This document shows positions 24,860-32,772 of a stretch of DNA of 64,000 nucleotides, piece after piece. The translations under genes were made by a program, and so were the position numbers. Numbering within the stretch: position 1 is the stretch's first letter; the number at the start of each line of letters is the position of its first letter. The notes under the pieces were generated by a model that saw only the letters and a list, made by a program, of their open reading frames with translations, did not search any database and had not been told where the DNA came from. This stretch comes from Pedobacter sp. Leaf41 (GTDB lineage Bacteria; Bacteroidota; Bacteroidia; Sphingobacteriales; Sphingobacteriaceae). Location: contig NZ_LMLE01000001.1 of assembly GCF_001422545.1 (NCBI RefSeq), positions 472,830 to 536,829 on the forward strand, read 5' to 3'.

Positions 24860-27307
24860 ATGAAGAAGTTACTAGTGCTAATGGCATGCCTAATGGTGTG
24901 TGGGGTTTCCTTTGCCCAAAATTTCTATAAAATAACAGGGAAAATTGTTGATGAAAAAGAGGCAGCTTTACCTTTTGCCATCATTAGAGTAATGAACTTT
25001 GCAGATACAAGTGTGGTAAAAAGCTTTTCCAGCAATCAAGATGGGGTTTACGAAATTACTCAGTTAAAAAGCGGAAGTTATCTATTATCAGTTTCTATTG
25101 TAGGCTATAAAAGTTTAAAAACGGATCGAATTTTATTAACAGCTGATCTAAAAATGCCCAATATAAAATTGGAAGGTTTAACTAAGCAATTGAAAGAAGT
25201 GAGTATTTCAGGTAAAAAACCTTTTATTGAGCACCAAATAGATAAAACAGTTTTAAACGTAGAAAATAGTATCACCGCAACTGGCGGAACAGCCTTGGAC
25301 GTTTTGGAGAAAGCACCAGGCGTGCAGATTGACAGGCAAAGTGAACAAATTAAGCTCAACAACAAATCGGGAGTTTTAATTATGATCGATGGGAAAACCA
25401 ATTTTTTATCAGGGGCAGATGTGACCGCATTATTAAGCAATATGAGTGCGGAACAAATCTCGACCATAGAATTGATAACCAATCCTTCATCAAAGTATGA
25501 TGCTGCAGGAAATGCAGGAATTATTAACATCAAACTAAAGAGAAACAAAGCATATGGTACAAACGGAACCATTTCTTTTAATGGTGGACAAGGATTAATG
25601 CCCAATTCGCCAACTGATTTATACCGTGCCGGAGTAAATTTGAATTTAAACCATAGGCAAGGAAAATGGAATGTTTTTGGCAACGGCGCCATGGCTAGAA
25701 AATCCAACTTTAATAATACATTCTTAAATCGTACCACTTTAGCCAATGGTTTGGCCAGTTCACTCACTCAAAATTTCGATCGCAAGAATAAGGGTTTAGG
25801 TTTCCAAGGCAAATTGGGTACAGATTATTATGCCTCAGAGAAAACTGTTTTCGGAGTAATGCTGGATGCCAATACGGTTAAAACCAAGCTTACCAATTTT
25901 AGTAACACAAATATCAATGCAATGCAAAATGGAATATCCACTTTAAGTACTATTCTGCAAGATGCTTATTCCACTTCGCCAGCCAGCAACTTGACAGCGA
26001 ATTTTAATATTAAGCACGATTTTGATAAAAATGGGAAGAGCTTAACTTTCGATGCAGATTACTCAGGCTTTAGCAATGAAAAGGAAGAGAATTTTTTGGC
26101 TAACTATTTAAATGCCAATGGAAACTCGGACAATAAAACAACTTTGCGTAATACTACCAATGCAAAAATTAATGTTTATGCCGCTAAAACTGACTTAACG
26201 CTTCCACTTTCTAAAACAATGAAAATTGAAACTGGCTTGAAAAGCAGTTATGTGGTAACCAATAATGATTTTTTATCTGAACAATTTTCATCAGGCGTTT
26301 GGCAAAATGATTTAGGGAAATCGAACAATTTCGTTTACAAAGAAAACATCAATGCAGCTTATGCCAATTTCTCTAAAGAATGGAAGGTATGGCAAATTCA
26401 GCTTGGTTTAAGAGCAGAACATACACACTCTAACGGAAATTCGATTACGGATAATAAAGAGGTTGAAAGAAATTACCTTTCCTTGTTTCCTACTGCATTT
26501 GTTAACCAAAAAATCAGCGAAAAGCATAATATTCGTTATTCCTATAGCAGGAGAGTAGATCGTCCTAACTATCAACAGCTCAACCCATTTGTTTTTTATA
26601 TGGATCCATTGGCTTTGGATCAAGGAAATCCATATTTGAAACCACAGTTTACCAATAGCTTCGAAATTAATTATAGCTATAAGGAAACTTCATTAACATT
26701 GGGTTACTCAGATACACGAGATATGATTACCCAAATTAGTCAGCAAAATGATGAAACCAGGGTGATCAGTGTGATCAGGCAAAACTTAGGTCGTTTCCAG
26801 AATTTTTCTGCTGGTGTGTATGTACCGATTAAGATTGCTAAATGGTGGAACATGCAAAATAACGCCAGCGTTTATTATAGCAAATTTGAAGATGGCAATT
26901 TAGAAGGCGGAGCATACAGCGCAGGCCAGGCAGCAGTAAATTTATACAGCTCCAGTTCTTTTACATTACCCCAAAACTTCAGCCTAGAAATTAATTTTTG
27001 GTTAAATACGCCGCGTGTTTCTGGTGTAGAGCGAACCACAGTTACGCAATATGCCTTTAACGCAGGAATTCAAAAAAGCATGCTCAATAAAAAGCTTAAG
27101 CTGCGTTTAAATATGGACGATATATTTTTGACGAATTACTGGGCAGGAAGTTTGATTTATCAGAATGTAAACATGACAGTTACCAATCGTTACACCAGCA
27201 GAAGAGCGAATTTTAGCATTAGCTATGGTTTCGGAAACCAAAATGTGAAGTCGGCTAGATCGAGAAATACGGCTACGGAGGATATTAAAAACAGAGCTGG
27301 TTCTTAG
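24860..27307 (+). CDS. Outer-membrane beta-barrel receptor (TonB-dependent-like, OMP_b-brl_3 type)
   Basis: The 815-residue outer-membrane protein has a signal peptide (LLVLMACLMVCGVSFAQ). A carboxypeptidase-regulatory-like beta domain (about 25-100) is followed by a plug-like domain (about 115-230, with GTALDVLEKAPGVQI and GVLIMIDGKTNFL) and a long barrel rich in aromatic/Asn strands. YSRRVDRPNYQQLNPFVFY is typical of the OMP_b-brl_3 barrel group. Substrate or partner is unknown. It starts 45 nt after the PspC gene, on the same strand, so it may belong to the PadR-controlled operon. Unlike SusC-type receptors it has no SusD partner. Confidence 0.85.
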   Translation: MKKLLVLMACLMVCGVSFAQNFYKITGKIVDEKEAALPFAIIRVMNFADTSVVKSFSSNQDGVYEITQLKSGSYLLSVSIVGYKSLKTDRILLTADLKMPNIKLEGLTKQLKEVSISGKKPFIEHQIDKTVLNVENSITATGGTALDVLEKAPGVQIDRQSEQIKLNNKSGVLIMIDGKTNFLSGADVTALLSNMSAEQISTIELITNPSSKYDAAGNAGIINIKLKRNKAYGTNGTISFNGGQGLMPNSPTDLYRAGVNLNLNHRQGKWNVFGNGAMARKSNFNNTFLNRTTLANGLASSLTQNFDRKNKGLGFQGKLGTDYYASEKTVFGVMLDANTVKTKLTNFSNTNINAMQNGISTLSTILQDAYSTSPASNLTANFNIKHDFDKNGKSLTFDADYSGFSNEKEENFLANYLNANGNSDNKTTLRNTTNAKINVYAAKTDLTLPLSKTMKIETGLKSSYVVTNNDFLSEQFSSGVWQNDLGKSNNFVYKENINAAYANFSKEWKVWQIQLGLRAEHTHSNGNSITDNKEVERNYLSLFPTAFVNQKISEKHNIRYSYSRRVDRPNYQQLNPFVFYMDPLALDQGNPYLKPQFTNSFEINYSYKETSLTLGYSDTRDMITQISQQNDETRVISVIRQNLGRFQNFSAGVYVPIKIAKWWNMQNNASVYYSKFEDGNLEGGAYSAGQAAVNLYSSSSFTLPQNFSLEINFWLNTPRVSGVERTTVTQYAFNAGIQKSMLNKKLKLRLNMDDIFLTNYWAGSLIYQNVNMTVTNRYTSRRANFSISYGFGNQNVKSARSRNTATEDIKNRAGS

Positions 27308-27350
27308 TTTGGAGTTTGGAGTCCAAAGCCCACAGTCTGGAGTCTTGCCT
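27305..27350. repeat. Degenerate GGAGTTT/AGTCT tandem repeat
   Basis: Overlapping the end of the receptor gene and following it are TTTGGAGTTTGGAGTCC and CAGTCTGGAGTC, a short heptamer-like degenerate repeat. Similar tracts occur at 41161-41202 and, with another unit, at 39166-39236. Confidence 0.5.
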
Positions 27351-27397
27351 GAATTAGCAATTGAACAATTATTAATCAATAATTAAAACAAATCAAC

Positions 27398-27763
27398 ATG
27401 AAAATATTATTATACATTACTTCAATTTTATTGGCATCTTTTAGCTTTGGCTGCAACACAAAGGGCGGAAATTTATCCCTGAAAATTGTAGATAGCAATA
27501 CAGCATTTAAGTTTACAGCAAAATTTGACGAAGGTAAAACCCGCCAATTAAACGAATATTTAGACAGTGCGTTGAACAATAAACTACCACTTAAGCAAAA
27601 TATCGATTTGTTAGTGAATTTAAATGGAGAGGATAAAGTCAATTTAAAAGCTAACTCTGGATGGCTCGAAATTAACTTCGATAAAAGAAATACATCTATG
27701 GCTGGGTATATAAAAGTTAAAAAGCTGACAGAAGGAATTCAGGAAATAATGACCAGGAAATAG
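27398..27763 (+). CDS. Small predicted lipoprotein
   Basis: The 121-residue protein has a lipoprotein signal (LLYITSILLASFSFGC, lipobox SFGC). The mature part is about 100 residues, beta-rich and charged, with alternating Asn/Lys/Glu strands such as KANSGWLEINFDKRN. No family is recognised. It follows the beta-barrel receptor by 90 nt on the same strand. It may be the last gene of the padR-pspC-receptor cluster, but a repeat lies between, so co-transcription is uncertain. Confidence 0.6.
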   Translation: MKILLYITSILLASFSFGCNTKGGNLSLKIVDSNTAFKFTAKFDEGKTRQLNEYLDSALNNKLPLKQNIDLLVNLNGEDKVNLKANSGWLEINFDKRNTSMAGYIKVKKLTEGIQEIMTRK

Positions 27764-27843
27764 CTAACTAATCACGCGGCAAGTCAGTCACAGTCTTTTT
27801 ATATAAATTTCATTTGATGATTGTTATCTTGTGCAATTGAACA

Positions 27844-28518
27844 ATGATGATTGATATGAAAAAAATATTTTTTACACTACTGCTCTCACAACTGGTTTTA
27901 CTTACTGCGTTCAGCCAATCGAAGCCTCCATTTTGGGATGATGTACAAACGATTAAAAAGTACGATAAAATGTTTCAACCGCCGGTTAACCCGGTTTTGT
28001 TTGTAGGCAGTTCATCAATTAGAAAATGGGATGATTTAACCCAGGTTTTTGCAAAATACAATGCTTTGAACCGTGGTATTGGCGGAGCAGTAACCAACGA
28101 CATTACTTACTATTTAAATGATATCGTTTTCCCTTATCACCCACGCCAAATTGTATTGTATGTTGGTGAAAATGATCTTCCAGAACCAAAAACTACTGCA
28201 GATAGCGTACTCAACAGAACCATAAGATTATTTAACTCCATCAGAGCAAAATTGCCAGATGTGCCTATCCTTTATATTTCGATAAAACCAAGTCCGAGTA
28301 GGGATAAATTTAGAGAAAAGGCCGTTGCTTCCAATGCATTGATCAAAAAATTTATAAACGAACAGCTTGATGCGAAATATGTAGATATCTATCCCTTAAT
28401 GCTTACCAGGGATGGGCAAAACCGTCCTGAATTGTTTGTGGAAGATATGTTACATATGAATGCTGCGGGTTACGCCATTTGGAAAAAGGCTGTTGAAAAG
28501 CATTTGATAAAAAGATAG
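27844..28518 (+). CDS. SGNH/GDSL-type secreted hydrolase
   Basis: The 224-residue protein has a signal peptide (IFFTLLLSQLVLLTAFSQ). The SGNH catalytic blocks are visible: VLFVGSSSIRKW (Ser nucleophile), GIGGAVTND (Gly), YVGENDLPEP (Asn) and EDMLHMNAAGY (Asp-x-x-His). This is the short-chain esterase/acetylhydrolase fold acting on O-acyl groups of carbohydrates or lipids; the real substrate is unknown. The first codon could be any of three in-frame ATGs (27844, 27847, 27856), the last giving a typical MKK signal start. It is monocistronic in appearance. Confidence 0.87.
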   Translation: MMIDMKKIFFTLLLSQLVLLTAFSQSKPPFWDDVQTIKKYDKMFQPPVNPVLFVGSSSIRKWDDLTQVFAKYNALNRGIGGAVTNDITYYLNDIVFPYHPRQIVLYVGENDLPEPKTTADSVLNRTIRLFNSIRAKLPDVPILYISIKPSPSRDKFREKAVASNALIKKFINEQLDAKYVDIYPLMLTRDGQNRPELFVEDMLHMNAAGYAIWKKAVEKHLIKR

Positions 28519-28532
28519 ACGGTTCAAATTCG

Positions 28533-28540
28533 TACATTTG
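28533..28540 (+). promoter_or_regulatory. -7 box of the TonB receptor-DUF4249 operon
   Basis: TACATTTG matches TAnnTTTG and lies 30 nt before the ATG at 28571. TTTG at 28503-28506 has a longer than usual spacer (26 nt). Confidence 0.4.
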
Positions 28541-28570
28541 AAAACATCCTAAAAATCAGATCCGTTAAAC

Positions 28571-30895
28571 ATGCCGTTAAAACCGTATTTGCTCATTTTC
28601 TTTCTCAGTTTTTTTAGTTTAACCCTTTTTGCACAAAATAAATTTACCTTAAGTGGCACTATCCGCGATGCAAGTTCTGGCGAAACACTTATCGGAGCTA
28701 CAGTTAAAATTACTGGTGCAACTTCTGCAGGTACGCTAACCAATAACTACGGTTATTTCGCCCTTACTCAGCCTGAAGGAACTTATACCGTAACAATAAG
28801 CTACACGGGGTTCGCAAGTGTTATAAAAACTATCAATCTGAATAAGGATACAAAACTGAACGAAGAATTAAAGGATGCAAATGACTTAGCCGAAGTTACG
28901 GTGAGCGCCAATAACCGTAAAAATGAAAACGTAAAAAGCGCTCAAATGGGTTTGGAGCGTATTGATATGAAATCGTTAAACTCTATTCCGGTTTTATTGG
29001 GCGAAAAAGATGTTTTGAAAACCATTCAGCTTTTGCCAGGTGTAAAATCCGGAGGCGAAGGCAATACGGGTTTTTATGTTCGCGGAGGTGCTGCCGATCA
29101 AAATTTAATTATTTTAGATGAGGCTGTGGTTTACAATTCTTCGCACTTATTGGGCTTCTTTTCCACCTTTAACGCCGATGCTATTAAAGATGTAAGTTTA
29201 TACAAAGGCGGTATGCCAGCGCAATATGGGGGTCGGTTATCGTCGGTTTTAGATGTTAAAATGGACGATGGAAATAATAAGGAATTTAAGTTTCAAGGTG
29301 GAATTGGGTTGATTGCTTCGCGATTGAAAGCAGAAGGGCCGATTGTAAAAGATAAGGGTTCGTTTATGGTGAGTTTTCGGCGAACTTATATCGATTTGTT
29401 TTTAAGAGCTTCGCCAGATTCATCGATAAATGGCAGCACTTTGAATTTCTACGATATCAATGCCAAAGCCAATTACAAAATCAACGATAAAAACACCATT
29501 TATATTTCAGGTTATTTTGGTAAAGATAATATTGGCGTTAAGGATCTTTTTGAGAATAATTGGGGAAATGTAACGACAACGATCCGTTTAAATCACATTT
29601 TTAATGATCGTTTGTTTTCCAATACCTCATTAATTTACAATAACTACAATTATACGGTGAGGTTGTTAAATGATGTAACCAATTTCAAGGCGACCTCATT
29701 AGTGCGGGATTTCAACTTTAAAGAAGATTTTCAATATTTTAGCAACAAGCACACTTTGCGTTTTGGATTAAATGCCACGCATCACCGCATTTCTCCAATT
29801 GACATTACCACCAGTCAGGAATCGCAGGTTAATCCGCTTACGCAAGAAAAACGATATGGTTTAGAAAGTGCGGCATATGTTTCTGATGAATGGGCGGTAA
29901 CCGAAAAACTGAATTTATTATATGGATTAAGATTGGCTGCATTTTCATTATTAGGGCCGGGTAATTTCGGTAGTTACGATCCTGATGGCAATATTTTATC
30001 ATCAGATAAGGTAGAAAGCGGTAAGTTTTATAAGAATTACTTAAACCTGGAGCCGCGTTTTTCGTTGAGCTATTTGTTTAATGAAGAGAATTCAGTTAAA
30101 GCTTCTTATAACAGAAATACGCAGAATATACACATTTTAACCAATGCTACATCAAGCTCGCCAACTGATCAATATGTATTGAGTAGCAATAACATTAAAC
30201 CAGAAATTGCAGATCAGGTTGCTGTTGGTTATTTCAGAAATTTTGCTGAAAATAGCTATGAATTTTCTGGCGAAGTGTATTACAAATGGATGCAAAACCA
30301 AATTGATTACAGAGATGCTGCTGAACTGTTAGGCAATTCAAACGTAGAATCAGAACTTTTATATGGAACGGGTAGGGCTTATGGGTTGGAATTGTTCTTT
30401 AAAAAGAAGTTCGGAAAGTTGAATGGTTGGGTGGGCTACACATTATCAAGAACAGAAAGAAAGTTTGCAGAATTGAACAATGGTAATTATTTCCCATCCA
30501 GGCAAGATCGTACACACGATGTATCGTTTGTGGGGATTTATAATTTAAATAAACGCTGGACTTTTTCTTCGAGTTTAATTTACAGCACAGGAAATGCGGT
30601 GACTTATCCGGCAGGGAAATATAATGTCGGAGGCCAAACGGTATATTATTACACGCAAAGAAATGCCGGTAGAATGCCCTACAACATGCGGCTAGATTTA
30701 AGTGCAACACTTGAAGGGAGAAATAAAGGGAAATTTCAATCGAGCTGGAATTTTGGCGTGTATAATGCTTTGGGTAGAAAAAATCCATATTCTGTCGAAT
30801 TTATTAACGATCCGACCGATCCAAGTAAAACAGTGGCCGAGCAAACATCATTATTCGGTATTATTCCATCGGTAACCTGGAACTTTAAATTTTAA
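28571..30895 (+). CDS. TonB-dependent receptor
   Basis: The 774-residue outer-membrane receptor has a signal peptide (LLIFFLSFFSLTLFAQ). The N-terminal carboxypeptidase-regulatory-like domain is about 25-105 (SGTIRDASSGETLIGATVKI). The plug domain is about 120-230 (GVKSGGEGNTGFYVRGGAADQNLIILDEA, the typical YVRGG and LDE motifs), and a 22-strand-type barrel reaches the C-terminal Phe (SVTWNFKF). It pairs with the DUF4249 lipoprotein gene 4 nt downstream, a recurrent Bacteroidota arrangement different from SusC/SusD. The substrate is unknown. Confidence 0.92.
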   Translation: MPLKPYLLIFFLSFFSLTLFAQNKFTLSGTIRDASSGETLIGATVKITGATSAGTLTNNYGYFALTQPEGTYTVTISYTGFASVIKTINLNKDTKLNEELKDANDLAEVTVSANNRKNENVKSAQMGLERIDMKSLNSIPVLLGEKDVLKTIQLLPGVKSGGEGNTGFYVRGGAADQNLIILDEAVVYNSSHLLGFFSTFNADAIKDVSLYKGGMPAQYGGRLSSVLDVKMDDGNNKEFKFQGGIGLIASRLKAEGPIVKDKGSFMVSFRRTYIDLFLRASPDSSINGSTLNFYDINAKANYKINDKNTIYISGYFGKDNIGVKDLFENNWGNVTTTIRLNHIFNDRLFSNTSLIYNNYNYTVRLLNDVTNFKATSLVRDFNFKEDFQYFSNKHTLRFGLNATHHRISPIDITTSQESQVNPLTQEKRYGLESAAYVSDEWAVTEKLNLLYGLRLAAFSLLGPGNFGSYDPDGNILSSDKVESGKFYKNYLNLEPRFSLSYLFNEENSVKASYNRNTQNIHILTNATSSSPTDQYVLSSNNIKPEIADQVAVGYFRNFAENSYEFSGEVYYKWMQNQIDYRDAAELLGNSNVESELLYGTGRAYGLELFFKKKFGKLNGWVGYTLSRTERKFAELNNGNYFPSRQDRTHDVSFVGIYNLNKRWTFSSSLIYSTGNAVTYPAGKYNVGGQTVYYYTQRNAGRMPYNMRLDLSATLEGRNKGKFQSSWNFGVYNALGRKNPYSVEFINDPTDPSKTVAEQTSLFGIIPSVTWNFKF

Positions 30896-30899
30896 AACC

Positions 30900-31700
30900 A
30901 TGAAGAAATTTATTCAATATATCGCTGTTTTGACTTTATGCTTTACTTCCTGTAAAAAAATTATCGAAGTGGATACCAATAATGCAGCAGCGCAAATTGT
31001 AATCGAAGGCAATATTACCGATCAGCTCATTGATCAGCAGATCGTGATTAGTAAAACTGTCGGCTATGATGAGAAGGGCATTTATCCGAAAGTATCTGGC
31101 GCCACTGTTATCGTAACTGACGACAAAGGAAGCAGATATATGTTTATGGAAAAAACACCAGGCGTTTATGTGCAGGCAATGCGTGGCATTTCTGGTAATA
31201 CCTATAGCTTAAATGTAAGTGTAGAAGGCAAAACGTATACCGCGAGTTCTAAAATGCCAAACCGCGTAAAATTGGATTCGATAGGTGTGGTTACCAATTC
31301 TTTTTTTGGCAACGAACGTAAAACTGCAGCCGCTTATTTAGTTGATCCTGAGAACGAAACCAATTTTTATCACTTCAATTTATATGTAAATAATCTATTT
31401 TCACGAAGAGTATATGTGAATAATGATCGCTTGACTAACGGAAATAAATTGCGTATTCAGCTTTATTATGAATCTGATGATGATGACGATGATGGATTAA
31501 AATCTGGAGATAAAATTAGCGTAGAGGCCGAAAGCATCGATTCCAATATTTTTGATTATTGGTATACGTTAAGTCAGCAATCTGGCCGTGGGCCAAATCA
31601 AGGCACTACACCTGCTAACCCGCCATCAAATATTTCGAACAATGCTTTAGGATATTTCAGCGCACACACCTATCAAAAGCTGAGCACTGAGGTTAAGTAA
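30900..31700 (+). CDS. DUF4249 lipoprotein
   Basis: The 266-residue surface lipoprotein has a lipoprotein signal (YIAVLTLCFTSCKK). The N-terminal DUF4249 pattern is IVIEGNITDQLIDQQIVISKT with KVSGATVIVTDDKGSRYMF. An acidic loop of consecutive Asp residues (YESDDDDDDG, about 195-204) may bind cations. It starts only 4 nt after the TonB receptor stop and so is co-transcribed and probably its partner, like SusD for SusC but unrelated in sequence. It is at the short end of the family. Confidence 0.9.
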   Translation: MKKFIQYIAVLTLCFTSCKKIIEVDTNNAAAQIVIEGNITDQLIDQQIVISKTVGYDEKGIYPKVSGATVIVTDDKGSRYMFMEKTPGVYVQAMRGISGNTYSLNVSVEGKTYTASSKMPNRVKLDSIGVVTNSFFGNERKTAAAYLVDPENETNFYHFNLYVNNLFSRRVYVNNDRLTNGNKLRIQLYYESDDDDDDGLKSGDKISVEAESIDSNIFDYWYTLSQQSGRGPNQGTTPANPPSNISNNALGYFSAHTYQKLSTEVK

Positions 31701-31752
31701 TGGCTAATATTTTTTTGCTAAAACACCCATATTTATTTGCTGTTTCAAGAGT

Positions 31753-32712
31753 ATGAAAGTATTTATAAGTGGAAACATTGCGCCCGTTGCTTTGCAGCAA
31801 TTGGAAGATCATCATATACAAATTACCCAGTGGAAAGAAACACGACAAATTACACCTGAAGAGCTGATAGAAGCCTGCAAGGATCAAGATGGCTTTATAA
31901 GTGTTGGCCCGAATAAAATTAATGCCGATTTTTTAAATGCTAGTAAACATTTAAAAGTAATAGCACTTCATTCGGTTGGTTTTGATCAGGTTGATGTAGA
32001 AACTGCCAAGAAATTAAATATCGCTATCGGAAACACGCCTGGTGTTTTAAGTGCCGCAACAGCCGAAACTGCTTTTTTATTGATGATAGCGGTATCGAGA
32101 AAAGCTTTCTTTTCATACAGGAAAATTATTGATGGCAAGTGGGAAAAATACGAGCCTGCAACGGAACTAGGTATTGAAATCAATGGTAAAACGCTTGGTG
32201 TTTTTGGTTTAGGTAAAATTGGTTTGGAAATGGCGAAGAAATGCAAAGCCGCATACGGCATGCAGATAATTTACCATAACCGATCTAGAAATGAGGATGC
32301 CGAAAAAGAGCTTGATGCCAAATATGTTTCATTCGATGAGCTTTTGGAACAGAGTGATGTATTGACGGTTCACACTGCTTTGACGGACGAAACCAAAGGT
32401 AAATTTTCGATTGATGTATTCAAGAAAATGAAGCCGAATGCTATCTTTATCAATACAGCTCGGGGCGGTATCCATAATGAAAAAGACTTAACGCAAGCTT
32501 TGGAAGAAAGGATTATTTGGGGTGCAGGTTTGGATGTTACCAATCCGGAGCCAATGGATAAAAATAATCCGTTATTATTTATGGAGAGTGTTGCCGTTTT
32601 ACCCCATATTGGCTCTGCTACCGAAGAAACCAGAGTGGCCATGGCCGAGTTAATTGTGGAGAATATTCTGGCTGGTTTAAGGGGAGAGCAAATTCCTTAT
32701 CCAATTTATTAA
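31753..32712 (+). CDS. D-isomer-specific 2-hydroxyacid dehydrogenase
   Basis: This 319-residue NAD(P)H-dependent enzyme reduces a 2-oxo acid (glyoxylate, hydroxypyruvate or similar) to the D-2-hydroxy acid. The NAD-binding fold has VFGLGKIGLEMAKKC (about 150-165). Catalytic residues are visible: Arg in NTARGGI, Glu in NPEPMDKNNPL, and His in PHIGSATEETR. The N-terminal half is the smaller catalytic domain (SVGFDQVDVETAKKLNI). The exact substrate cannot be chosen between glyoxylate/hydroxypyruvate reductase types. It is followed by a strong bidirectional terminator shared with the convergent gene. Confidence 0.92.
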   Translation: MKVFISGNIAPVALQQLEDHHIQITQWKETRQITPEELIEACKDQDGFISVGPNKINADFLNASKHLKVIALHSVGFDQVDVETAKKLNIAIGNTPGVLSAATAETAFLLMIAVSRKAFFSYRKIIDGKWEKYEPATELGIEINGKTLGVFGLGKIGLEMAKKCKAAYGMQIIYHNRSRNEDAEKELDAKYVSFDELLEQSDVLTVHTALTDETKGKFSIDVFKKMKPNAIFINTARGGIHNEKDLTQALEERIIWGAGLDVTNPEPMDKNNPLLFMESVAVLPHIGSATEETRVAMAELIVENILAGLRGEQIPYPIY

Positions 32713-32720
32713 TCACATAA

Positions 32721-32756
32721 AAAAGGGCGTTAGATTTTCAAATCTAACGCCCTTTT
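32721..32756. terminator. Bidirectional terminator
   Basis: Left arm AAAAGGGCGTTAGATTT and right arm AAATCTAACGCCCTTTT (17 bp, perfect) with a 2-nt loop. The A-run on one side and T-run on the other serve both convergent genes. Confidence 0.9.
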
Positions 32757-32772
32757 AGCTTTGGTTTCGTTT

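Noticed and set aside
25105-25767. 220-codon minus-strand frame inside the OMP receptor gene
   Set aside because: Antisense to a coherent receptor with plug and barrel motifs; no domain is visible in the minus frame.
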